Assembly (NCBI GenBank): GCA_019321725.1 | Contig: CM033123.1 | Span: 1,992,960 to 2,056,959 of the forward strand | From: Paulownia fortunei | Lineage: Eukaryota; Streptophyta; Magnoliopsida; Lamiales; Paulowniaceae | Direction of reading: 5' to 3' | DNA: 64,000 bases | Shown here: piece by piece, positions 14,001 to 25,499 of the stretch | Position numbering within the stretch: position 1 is the first letter of the stretch | Layout of the letters: every line of letters begins with the position of its first letter | Translations under genes and position numbers: made by a program | Notes under the pieces: generated by a model | Databases searched by the model: none | Seen by the model: only the letters and a program-made list of their open reading frames with translations | What the model was told of the DNA's origin: nothing

Positions 14001-15425
14001 TATAAGGTTCCAACAACGAGGACACTAATGAATAATATAAGTTCACTGATATATTTTACAAATATGGTGGGTTATATATAGTAGCTCATTCATATATTCA
14101 TTGATATGCATATTGTGGGCATTAATAAAGGGACTATCAAACAATCTAACTTTGTTCCCATTTTTGTTGTATCTGTACAAATTGGACAATAACTTGTGTT
14201 TGAATATATAAACAATGAATCCAATGCAAAAGGATATAAATTTCGTATATTTGAAAGTCACATCTGCAATAAAATTATCATGTTGTACAATTTCTGCACG
14301 TGACTATCAAATTTTTATTAAAAATAAAATTTTTGTACAAACTTTTCCTATAATCAATATTTTTATATAGCAAATTTATATAACAACATTTAAAATTTAG
14401 AAATTTTTAACACGACTCTGAAAGTTCATATGCCCCTAATTGAAAGATCTATCAACCTCAATTTCTATATAGTTATTTTTTTATCTACAAATAGGAGAGA
14501 AGATAGTACAACGGGAAGTATATTATGAGGAAAAAAATGAATTTAGTTGCAGAACTATAACAAAGGATACAAGATGCATGAAAAGTGATTAATAATAATA
14601 TATAAGAGCGGCCTAAAATTGTAATATTCTTTTAAAAATTCAAATTTACTTTTATATATAATCGATCAAATAAGAAGTAATGAATTTAAAAAAAAAAAAA
14701 AAAAAACTAAGACAAAAAGGGCAAAGAATCATATAAACAGAAATAAATATCAACTACTCTCTTGCTGTTAATGTCATCCAATCAATTGAAAAAACATAAA
14801 ATCAAGACCAAAAAAGTTACAAAAAACAAAAAACAAATATCATACATTATCTCACTTCTTCAAATAACTTTCTTTTTATATTAACGATTTAAGTGACCTA
14901 GCTTCATATTTATCGTGCTCTCTTTTTCTCATTCTCTCTATTTTCTTCCTCTTCATCCTAAACCTTTTCCTTAGCATAATCAAAATTTGAGATAATATTA
15001 ATGGGTTCAATTAATTTTTATGCTCAAGATTTTGAGACATGTCAAAACCATTATTCTTGCAAACTTCCATCTCTCTTCCTCCCCAACACGATCAAAATCC
15101 AAATAATAATAAAATTGATAAAATTCCAACAACATGGACATATATATATATAAATGATATAAACTCATTGATGTATTTTTCAAATTTGGTGGGCTATATA
15201 TATTGTAGCTCATTCGTATGCTCATTGATATACATATCATAAACATTAATGAAGCGACTATCAAACAATCTAACTATATAGTTTATATTGTATCTGCCCA
15301 ATTGGACAATAATTTGTATTTTGAATATGTAAATAATAAATCCAATGCAAAAAGGGCATGAACTAAGTATATTTGAAAGCCACCCAATAAAACTACCATA
15401 TTGCACCATTCACGCACATGATTAC
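8035..15425. repeat. Long tandem array: seven diverged copies of a ~1.1-kb unit
   Basis: The same ordered set of short blocks recurs seven times in one orientation. An anchor block (CAATTGAGAAACCATAAAATC and variants) sits at about 8101, 9462, 10550, 11688, 12573, 13667 and 14783, giving spacings of 1361, 1088, 1138, 885, 1094 and 1116 bp. Each unit then carries a C/T-rich block (CCTCCTCTTCATCCTC), a TTTGAGACAATATTGATGG block, a GTGGACATTAATGAAGCGAC block, a GCACGTGATTA block, a GGAGAGAAGATATTA block and, in most copies, a TA dinucleotide run. The long spacing comes from an insertion in copy 1 and the short one from a deletion in copy 4. Copy 7 is cut off at about 15425, beside the PPDK 3' flank. 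No intact coding region is seen. The family is unknown to me. Confidence 0.85.
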
Positions 15426-15753
15426 CACCTCTGAAATTACTCTTACAGCAAAAAGTATGCAGTAATCTTATATGTTTCACCTTCCCATCCAGTACAGGAA
15501 ATCAGTTTCTGGCAGTCAGTTCACTGCAAATCTGAAGAAAATATGTTCTTCCAGCTCAAATATTTATGAAGAAAGAGCAACATCATATATTACATTTTTT
15601 GAAGAAGTTTAAAAATTTACATTTACATGAACTTTTTACATCTAATAATACTTAGAACCTTATCTATGAAAAATGTCTTCAAGATACTAAGTTTATTTAT
15701 ATACAACTGCTCATTCAGAAATATTGAAGATGGCCCTCTTCAATATTTTTACC

Positions 15754-18700
15754 TCATACTGCAACTTGAGCTGCAGCTAGCCTTGCAATAGGCACCCTGG
15801 GAAGAGAGAAATAATTAGACAAGAAACTGATGAATCTTTTGTTGAGAGTTCATGCAGTCATAGATTAATCTTAACAAGAAAATCTACAACTCCTTGTAAG
15901 AGTTCATTTCAAGATAGAAAACAGTGATCAAAAGGTACCTGAAAGGAGAGCACGAAACGTAATCGAGTCCAGCTTCTGCAAAGAAGGCAACGGAAGAAGG
16001 CTCCCCGCCATGCTCTCCACAAATTCCGACCTGCAGCCAATTTTACTTCATTATTCCAGCCAGTCCGGATCCTTATTCCGAATAATGTTTTATTTTCTAT
16101 TTCAATAACATCAATACACGTCAAGTGTATATTAATGATGTCATCCAATACACTTGACGTGTATGGGTGATGTTGGAATAGGTGATGAAACACCATATGG
16201 TAGAGGATCCGGCTTGTATTCAAGCTACTTGTTATTAACAGAAAAAGTGAAACCGACTTGAAAGTTGGAAAAAAGGCTCCCAATAATGCAGGATATCAGG
16301 TTGGACCCGGTGATTTACATACAAAACCAACTGTATTGCAGAATGCCATTCAACTTCACTGAATTCTGAGTTCTTAGAAAAGAGGGTATTCTGCTCTATG
16401 TTTACATGACCAACTGATTCAAGAATAACTCACCTTCAGGCTTGGTCTAGCTGCACGGCCTCTTTCCGTTGCTATCTTAATGAGTTGACCCACGCCTTTC
16501 TGATCAAGTACCTGATGTCAAGACATTAGATCATTAATATACGAAAGGATAAGGTTACAGTTACTTCCAAATGATTGACAGTACAATCAGAAACTGACCA
16601 ACCTCGAATGGATCGTTTTGGAGAATGCCCTTGGACAAGTATATAGGAAGAAATTTGCCTACATCATCTCTGCTATATCCAAATGTCATTTGTGTGAGGT
16701 CATTTGTCCCGAAAGAGAAAAACTCCGCTTCCTTTGCAATCTTCCCACATAAATCATAGATAATAAGTCGAAAACAATAACTCAAATCCAGAAAGAGGAT
16801 ATTGTTCTGTTGGTACAAAGTGCAAGTTCTCCCATAGTTTACACATATATAAATTTCCCGAACTTGGCAAACTTTGAAACAGAAAGCATTATGCAATGTC
16901 AAGCTCAGAGACAATAACTGCTAAATATGTCTCCACGTACCTCATCTGCAACTAAAGCAGCTCTAGGAATTTCTATCATGGTGCCCACTTTATAGCTCAA
17001 TGAGGTACCCATTTCTGAGAACACTTTCTTTGCAACCCCACGAATCAAACTCACCTGATGACTCAATTCCTGCCACCAACAACCTTAAAAATATTAATGC
17101 CCTTCTGTGATGGATACTTACAGTCATATTATTACATAAAAGAGAGGAACCATAAAATACAAAAATATGATCATGACATGCCTGAGGTGTTCCGATAAGA
17201 GGAACCATAATCTCTGGAAGGACTGTAACTCCCTGGTTGCTCAAAGAGATGGCAGCTTGAAATATTGCACGAACCTGCATTTCTGACAGCTCAGGGTACG
17301 ATATGCCAAGCCTGCCAAATTTGATTGAAGCCACACATGAAAATTGTGAGAAATCATCCCAAACACATTGGAAAATAAAAGTATACAAGGGAAATTTTCT
17401 AAAACTGTAAGGTGCTGCACCTATTATCCAACCCTTTCATTCTGCTATTCATCCCTTAATGTTAAATAGGTCAAAACCTTGCAAACTATGTATGTTTTGC
17501 ATGAATAGTCCAATGCCTTTGTGAATGTAAGAATGTTGTGATGCTAGCTGGTGCTAAGAAAAGATGCAAGTAAAAGCCTCAAATTTGACTACAATTTGGA
17601 TGGAACCAAAATACGCAAGGAAATCTGCCTGCTCAAGTGTTTATTTCATAAAATACAGATACATCAATCTGTATGCTTTCGTAAATCTATTTATAAAATG
17701 ACCAGAAAAAAAAAATGTGATGGATCTCTTGCAGTCATATCGAACTATACCTGCATCCCCGAAATCCAAGCATGGGATTCACTTCTGACAAATTTTCAAT
17801 CCTCGAGTAAACTTCATCTTCACTCATGCCTGTATCAACAGTTAGTTCTCCAACAATCTGCTCGACGTCACCTTCTGGCAGAAATTCATGGAGTGGAGGG
17901 TCTAGGAGTCTGATTGTCACTGGCAGACCTGAGAAATGTATAAGTCATACTTTTAAAGATGTTTAAAGGGTTTATTAACTCAAGTTACCATCTTAAAGCA
18001 TGTCTCAGGGTTTCTTCTATTTGTTTTAGATAATTGTACTATTAGCTTAAACTTTACTTTTTGCTTCATAAAAGACAGGTAAGTGTAAGTGGAGACAAGA
18101 AATACCATCCATTGCACGGAAAATTCCCTCAAAATCAGCTCGTTGGTAAGGCAATAACAAGTCCAGAGCTGCCTTCCTTTGTTCAGGTGTAATTGCCATT
18201 ATCATCTTTCTCACAGCCTTAATCCTCTCATCAGAAGCAAAGAACTGAACACAAATAAGACATACATAATGTCACAAGCATTCCATACGACTTGAAAAAT
18301 GCAAATGGACTAGCATCCAGAGAGAATGGACAGGTGGAAGTTGGTTAAAATCATTTTGGAAACAAAGCACGCAGATTTTAGCATGAAAGCTATTTTCAAA
18401 TGATTAGTTGCTGAGGTCAAAGGAAAATAAATAAAGAACTTTCATCATTCCGCATTATCCAGGATTTTATATGTTTAACTTCTTTTAAGCTCCCTAAAAG
18501 CAAATAAGCAAGAGTTTTCATCTACTGAAAAATTCAAGTAGCTTGTCTGCATGCTGATACAACATTACAGACTCTCCTCATATTTAACTTGTTTCACAAC
18601 TCAAAAGCTTAGCAATATGACAAATAAGAACTAGAAGAAAATTGATTATCAAGGTTTGAAAAGAAAACTTACCATGTGCTCTGTCCTACACAATCCAATC

Positions 18701-21700
18701 CCTTGAGCTCCATTATTCCGAGCTGCGAGTGCATCTTCAGGTGTGTCAGCATTTGCCATAACCTATTATAGTCTCCAAACAGAAATTAGTATTGCACTTG
18801 CATTTTTTCGAGATTTTAATACAAAGAGAATGAAGATTCCACTTGATGAATCATTAAAGCACCTTAATTCGCCTAATCTCATCTGCCCAAGACATGAAAG
18901 TCTCCAAATCCCCAGTCATAGCTGGAGGAGCGAGAGACTGTTTACCCAAGATCACTTCACCTGTCGAGCCATTAAGCGAGATCCATTCTCCTTCTTTTAC
19001 TAATTTGTCTCCGACCAAGACCACCTGCATCACCAATAAGAAATAGTAAATATTTCCAACACCAAAATCATATCCACTTCAGGTATATCCATCACACAAC
19101 CTTCTCAGAATCATTCACACGTATCTCAGAGCAACCAGAAACGCAGCATTTCCCCCATCCACGGGCTACCACAGCTGCATGAGATGTCATGCCACCTCTA
19201 GCAGTCAAAATTCCAACAGCCGCATGCATGCCCCCAACATCCTCCGGACTTGTTTCAGTTCTTACCTTCAGAGATATAAAATCACAGATTTTCAGTTTTC
19301 ACAGTCAGGAGTAGAATCATATATGTAAAGGCAATTCAAATATGTTAGGCCAATCCATGGAGACTTTTCAACTATTAGCCTATGTTCACGCACTAGGAGG
19401 AGCAAATGCACTATCAAGGAGAAGAGCATGAAAGTACAAAGAACAGAGAGCAATAGATGAAATTCTAACACCTAAAATATGCTAACAAATACTATCTCAT
19501 CTGATTTATTAAGTAAATGAAGCAGGCATAATATCTATAGCTTGTTCCCACGATGTCTTCCTATCTGAAAAATCCATCTCAGATATTCTACTCTGACAAA
19601 GTTCTAAAATTGTGTTGATGCTACCCACAGAAACACACATAACAATCTCTCAGGCACATCAATAGGAAGAGATCACAAAATGCATCTTAAAAAAGCTGAT
19701 AAAGATCAAATACAGACTAAAGAATAGTCTATTGAAACACGACAGGCCAGAACTATAAAAATTTAACAAATCTATAAAGGAGGTACTTTTCTGCAAGGAG
19801 GCGTGGGGCAGAAGTACTCTCCTAGGGTATCAAATGCAAGAAATGAGACAATGGAAGATCATACCAGGATGACACTCTTTCCTTGTGCATGCCATGCCTC
19901 AGCATCTTCAGCGCTGAACACAACCTGTCCAACTGCTGCACCAGGGGATGCAGGCAAGCCCTTGGCTATCACATAGTCTTTGTAGGATGATGGATCCTCA
20001 AACTACAAGAAAAATAGCAAATGAAGTTATGGAGAGCAACAAGTGCTAGTAAATGCATGCAATACTTGGAAATGTAAAAACTCAGTTACTATTTATAGGT
20101 AACATTAGGTGGATGTGCAAAGTACTGGGAATATACTATAACTGCTGGAAAGTATAATTAGTTTAGGTAAGAAAGTTATCTGAATTTTTCGTTTTTGATA
20201 GATTATTGTCTTCAGAAATGTGCAGCAACCAGTATTTAAGGATCATTAAGTTCCACAATGGACGTAAAACACCCAATTATCATACTCTGTGGACGTGCAA
20301 AATGCTAAAACTAACTGAACTTCCAGCTAATATCATGGGTAATTATAGCTGAAAAACCGTTTATTAGATTGGGAAAACTTACTCAATGTTCCGTGTGTTA
20401 AATAATTCCACAAAAAGCTTGAAAATTTTCAAGGAAAGATTCATAGATTATTCACAAATACTACATAGCAAAACATATTTCATAGTGTCAAGATATTTCA
20501 TAGTGTCAAGTTCTCATATTGATTTATTGCATTACTTGCAATTTAATTTGGTTGCAAATAAAAATAATCAATGGAATCAAATAGAAATAATTCTGAGCAA
20601 CTTTTACCAGCAGGCATATACCTGTGGATGAAGAAGCTGGTCAAGATGCTGAGGCTCCACCATCTTCACTGCAGTGTGAGAGTCAATAAGCCCTTCATTT
20701 ACCATGTCTACAGCAATCTTCACAGCACCTTTACCCGTACGCTTTCCAGATCTACATTGTAACATCCATAGCCTGTTTTCTTGTACAGTGAATTCAATAT
20801 CCTGTATTTGACAATGGCATATCATTATCTGTCCAAATGCAGTTGCCGTACACAAATCATCTTCTGTCTGTCATTGTGCTATCTCAATGTGATAGAAAAA
20901 TGGCTGCAAATGACATGACAAGGAAACAAGTACGAAAAAAATATGTGAATATTATTACCATCATATCTTTGTAATGTCTCTCTAATATCTCACAATTTTC
21001 TACCAGTTCCTTGTAAGCTTCAGGCATACAATTCTTCATGGTATCCAAGTCCTCTGGTGTTCTAATTCCCGCAACAACATCTTCTCCCTGAATAGAGATG
21101 CTGATCAGCCCAAACTTGCACCATAAATTGGTGTTAAAACACGCATATTATAAAATAAACAGAAAAGATCAGAGTCATTAAGACCTGAGCATTAATTAGA
21201 AACTCCCCATAGAGCTTCTTTTCCCCAGTACTTGGATTCCTAGTAAAGAGAACACCTGTTCCTGAAGTGTTTCCCATGTTTCCAAATACCATGCACTGAA
21301 TGTTTACAGCAGTTCCCTTTAAACCAGTTATTTGGTTAATGCTCCGATATTTTATGGCCCTTGGACTGTCCCATGAATCAAAAACTGCTTTGACAGCCAA
21401 TTCCAGCTGCTTTTTTGGATCTAAAGATGGATATGATAGAACAAAACAAAATTTAAATGTCAAAAGATATATGGAAGGCAGATAACACAAGTTAAACATG
21501 ATATCAAGTACGTGTGACAAGGGAATTACATACCTGATGGGAACTTTTCACCCTTAGCTTCAATATAGACACCCTTGTATTCTTCCACCAGCTCTTTCAG
21601 AGCAGAGGCTGTTAGATCAGTATCAAGCTTTATGCCTTTTGCACTTTTCATCGTTTCCAGTTTTTCCTCAAAAAGTGAATGTGGAATGCCCATAACCTTC

Positions 21701-24700
21701 AATAAAACCAACCATTGGCAAACTTCAAAATCACATTTTTCTCTTGGCGTAATCTCTATCCATCTAGCACTTATTAATCTCCACCCACACAGAATCTGGT
21801 TTTGTAATTGAACAATGACAGAGATGATAAAGCAACAACTGACATCAGACAGAAAACTTACCACATCTCCAAACATGTCCAGGAACCGTCTATATGAGTC
21901 ATATGCAAACCGCTCTCCACTTTTTGCAGCCAAACCAGCAACTACCTCATCATTGAGCCCAAGATTTAGAACAGTGTCCATCATTCCAGGCATAGAAATC
22001 TATATTTAACAACATGGATTCAGTAATGTGTGATTAGGAGCAGAATCAATAAGGCCAGCCAGCCTTCTTTTGTTTTTTTTGTTTTTGGTTTTTGGTTTTC
22101 TGTGGCTATATATTCCTATACATTTAAATCAATCTGTACCCAAGACCAAAAGCTAGATAACATAGATCTTAAACATAATTTTGAGTCTGTGTAACTGGAA
22201 ATGCTCTTTTTCAGAAGAAAACTTCCTTCCAAGAATTCCATTTTTAAGGTTTGAGTTACTTAATCTCATCTTCTGTAGATTAGTACATACATAATCTTAT
22301 AGCCACCTCAATTTCTGCATTTCCTCTCATTAATTTGTTACATACATGTTCATGTACACATATTCCAACTCCCAAATGAAATCAAATTAACTTTTTTTTA
22401 ACGTGAACGTTATTCACGAGGGATCAGAATCATAATGGCATATATCAGTAGCATACAAGAAAACTTCCAACTTTATATTGCAGCCACATTCACGAACGAA
22501 GGAGACTTACTGCAGCACCAGATCTAACTGAAAGGAGGAGAGGCCTGGAAGGGTCCCCGAGGAAAGCTCCCATATCCTCCTCCACTATTTTTAAACCTTC
22601 TATTATCTCTTCCCATAATCCTTGTGGCAGCTTCTTGCCTATTTGCTGATACTCTTGACATGCCTCTGTAGAGATGGTGAGTCCAGGTGGCACAGATAAA
22701 CCAATGCTCGCCATTTCAGCAAGATTTGCACCCTTTCCTCCCAACTGATACAACAGAGATTTTGAATTTTATTGCGTAAGACGTACAAGTCGCCAGCTAA
22801 CTCTACATAGATTTTAATGTAACTAAAGAACTAGAGCCTCGTGTGAATTCATTTTCAACATCCATACTTATGCCCTGCAAATGTAAAAAATGACAACATG
22901 CTAAATATTTGGCATGTCATGCTTCTTTTGCATGCCATCTCCATCTATATCTTTCACAGTTAGTAGTACATCTCTCAGAACTGTTTTAAATTCTATGTGT
23001 GCCTTTTTTCATTAGTTTATTATGGTCATGATTGACAATCTGATGGCTATGTAGATGATCAACATAAAACAATAATTTATTTTGAATGAATAAATTTTCA
23101 TAGAATCCCTTGTGGCGCAACTCTAGTCACATAAGTCAAGCTAATTGACTTCATATTTCAGATGTCAGATGTGGGCATACAAGTTCAACCCAATTACTAT
23201 TTTACTCAGAACATATCAGAGATTAAAAAATTAGAAATGCATATCCACTTATATTTGAACTATGAAGTTAATCGAGGCATGTTACTAGTTTTATTAGCGT
23301 GGATGGTTTTTTGAGTTTCAAACAAAATGGGGTCCCATATCAAATTCATTCTGACAAACAGCTCAAAAATAAAAATAATATATATATGTAGTTTTTTTAA
23401 AAAAAAAAAAAAAAACCAATCTTGAAGCATAACTACAACATTTTTCCATAGAAGTAAAGATAAACACAGAGAGTGGGAAGATTTACCGACTTACCAAGGA
23501 TTTCATGCCCTTGTTCCCCTCACTCCTTCCCTTGCCAAAAGTGAAGACCCTCTGTGCAGACAAATATGAAAATTAATCAATACATGTTCATGGGCACACC
23601 AAAATCAAATGCCAAATGTCAGAAAGAACTCTGAAACTATAACTAGGAGAGCTATCCATCATCCTACCCAAGCAAGTTACCAAATTAGGGACTAGCCTAC
23701 AAAAAAGCTATAGTTAATAATCTTTTTTCACTAAGGAAAAATGTACTAAACAAGAATAATCCATGCTTTAGCTTCATGCGAAGGAAAGATTAAGTGCACC
23801 TCAAGAATTTACTACCTTCATGGTGTCTCAGATGAACCAAAACCAAGTAATTTCTGGCAATGCAGATTTCTAACTATAAAATAATGAGTTTCAGGATACA
23901 TGTTTTCTCAGTTTAGCTGGTTTATAAGAGTAACAAAAATTATGCACAGCAAGACACGTGTTATTACTACTGCCAGATGGATAGTTGAAGCCACTACAGT
24001 CCACAGGTCTAATTGTGCTGATGAGTAGGCCAATTTGAATTTTTCAGCCTATATTAAGCAATCGAAAATATAGCAGAATCCAAATAGCAACCAACAACCT
24101 TTGACCTGGCCACCTGTTTTGTTGTTATCTATTAGAGTTGAGATATATTGTCTATCATTTACAGGCCACATCAGTGCTAGGATAATAGAACCAGGGTTGT
24201 TAAGTTACTCAACGAGGCACTTCACCAACACAAACATAATTTTTTTATTGGACCAAGTGAGGAGATTTCGAGTTATATGATAAATTCTATCGTATGAATA
24301 ATTGTAATTATTATTTTGGAATTCAAAATTCAAAACCTTTAAAAATATAATATGTTACGATCATACTATTTCATTTCATGATATATCACATCATCATTGC
24401 TATAATAGAGCACAATGATAATCATTTGGCCAGGAAACCAGATCTACTTGAGACTTCTCTTATCCAACTTGATAGGACAGAAAAGGTTAAGGATTGGTTC
24501 AATAGTTAAGAGCCCATGTCTATTTTGTAATATTTTTCTTAATACAAATGCATGTGGAGTTCAGAAATAGCACAGGTGCACACTTGAGAATTTCACTTAA
24601 AGGAAAATATATATATATATATGTATACATACATACTGGTTTACAAGTTCGTGTTTCTAACCTTTTTAGTAGTTGGGGTGGGGTCTGAAACTGGAGTGAG

Positions 24701-24946
24701 TATGGCTTGTGCAGGGAGAGGGGGCTCTCTTTTTCTGGGCTCTGGTTTCCTGAACCCACTTGGCTTGATTCTTGAATCATGGCACCGAGTGGCTCGAACC
24801 CGGCTAGACCACCGGCTCACTCTAGTGGCAGAAGGGTGAACCCTGAGGAGATCAATTTGGTCTGCATATTTCTCCTTCAGTATTCTTCTTGGGTACACAT
24901 CATTTGCTGTGGACCTTATCAAAATGTCTTTCACCATTGAAGACAT
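15754..24946 (-). CDS. PPDK: Pyruvate, phosphate dikinase, chloroplastic (PPDK)
   Basis: Converts pyruvate, ATP and phosphate to PEP, AMP and pyrophosphate. Twenty coding exons (minus strand, highest first): 24946-24662, 23551-23495, 22744-22511, 21999-21862, 21696-21534, 21420-21185, 21087-20959, 20801-20622, 20002-19865, 19265-19101, 19024-18863, 18762-18673, 18244-18106, 17928-17751, 17311-17182, 17069-16941, 16740-16603, 16511-16434, 16030-15939, 15796-15754. They sum to 2904 bp, 967 residues, in frame throughout. Exon 1 (95 residues, Ser/Arg/Pro-rich) is the transit peptide. The nucleotide-binding part begins [11 protein letters not shown]. The swivel domain has [16 protein letters not shown], with catalytic His549 and the regulatory-protein target Thr547. 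The PEP domain has [13 protein letters not shown] and [10 protein letters not shown] with catalytic Cys927. All key residues are intact. The intron after exon 15 uses a GC donor. Confidence 0.96.
16063..16214. repeat. Fold-back (imperfect inverted repeat) element in a PPDK intron
   Basis: Inside the intron between the 18th and 19th PPDK coding exons, about 150 bp forms an imperfect inverted repeat. The outer arms share CCGGATCC (about 16065 and 16206) and the inner arms are a perfect 17-bp pair, ATACACGTCAAGTGTAT (16114-16130) and its reverse complement (16148-16164), separated by 17 bases. The middle arms also match loosely (CTATT.CAA.A.CATCA). It could be a small MITE or a fold-back RNA structure. 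No target-site duplication was identified with confidence. Confidence 0.6.
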
Positions 24947-25197
24947 CTTGATAATACTCTGCTGTATGGCTCCCAGCTATACATATCCATACAAGTAAAA
25001 GTAAAATTAACTTTTTGTGATAAAAGTAAAAGAAATAATCAATACTAAAGCATTAACCAAGAATCAAGAACTTTTGATCAGGGCATGCTGCTGTATATGC
25101 ATGTATTGATTGATACAGAGTAGCATGTCATATTCATTCACGCACTGATGTGTGTTTGTGCGTGTTTGTATTTGCAGATTCAGCAAAAATATGCTAC

Positions 25198-25239
25198 TAA
25201 CACACACTCACACACACACACACACACACACTCACACAC
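25198..25239. repeat. AC dinucleotide microsatellite in the PPDK 5' leader region
   Basis: A run of CA/AC repeats interrupted by CTCA lies about 250 bp upstream of the PPDK start codon, so read as GT repeats on the PPDK strand. It falls within the likely 5' UTR or a leader intron. Confidence 0.8.
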
Positions 25240-25470
25240 TTCATTTTGATCACAGGGATCGTAGGATCTTGTTTGAGCATAGAAATGAATGATTAGCATG
25301 TGAAGTAAATGAGATTAACTCAGAAACAATCAGTCACCTTATTTGGATGAAATGGCTGGAAGGAAAACACAATCACTGCGTGTGTTAGTGTGTGTATTTG
25401 TTGAAGATGAGAGCTCTTCTGAAGCCCAAAAAACAAAAAAAAAATTGGCGGAAGGTGATTTTTGCTTGAT

Positions 25471-25476
25471 TTTATA
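25471..25476 (-). promoter_or_regulatory. Candidate TATA box of the chloroplastic PPDK transcript
   Basis: On the minus strand CCATATAAAATC (core 25471-25476) lies about 525 bp upstream of the PPDK start codon. No intervening gene is seen, which would allow a 5' UTR of about 0.5 kb or a leader with an intron. It is the best TATA-like element in this stretch but is not confirmed by transcript data. Confidence 0.35.
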
Positions 25477-25499
25477 TGGTGCCACAATGAGTGGACCTC

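Noticed and set aside
8035..15425. CRISPR-like or transposase-bearing nature of the array
   Set aside because: Units are over 1 kb, contiguous without unique spacers, and no transposase, integrase or Cas-like frame is present.
24493..24520. GGTTCAATAG motif resembling a tRNA B box in PPDK intron 1
   Set aside because: No matching A box, acceptor stem or cloverleaf could be built around it.
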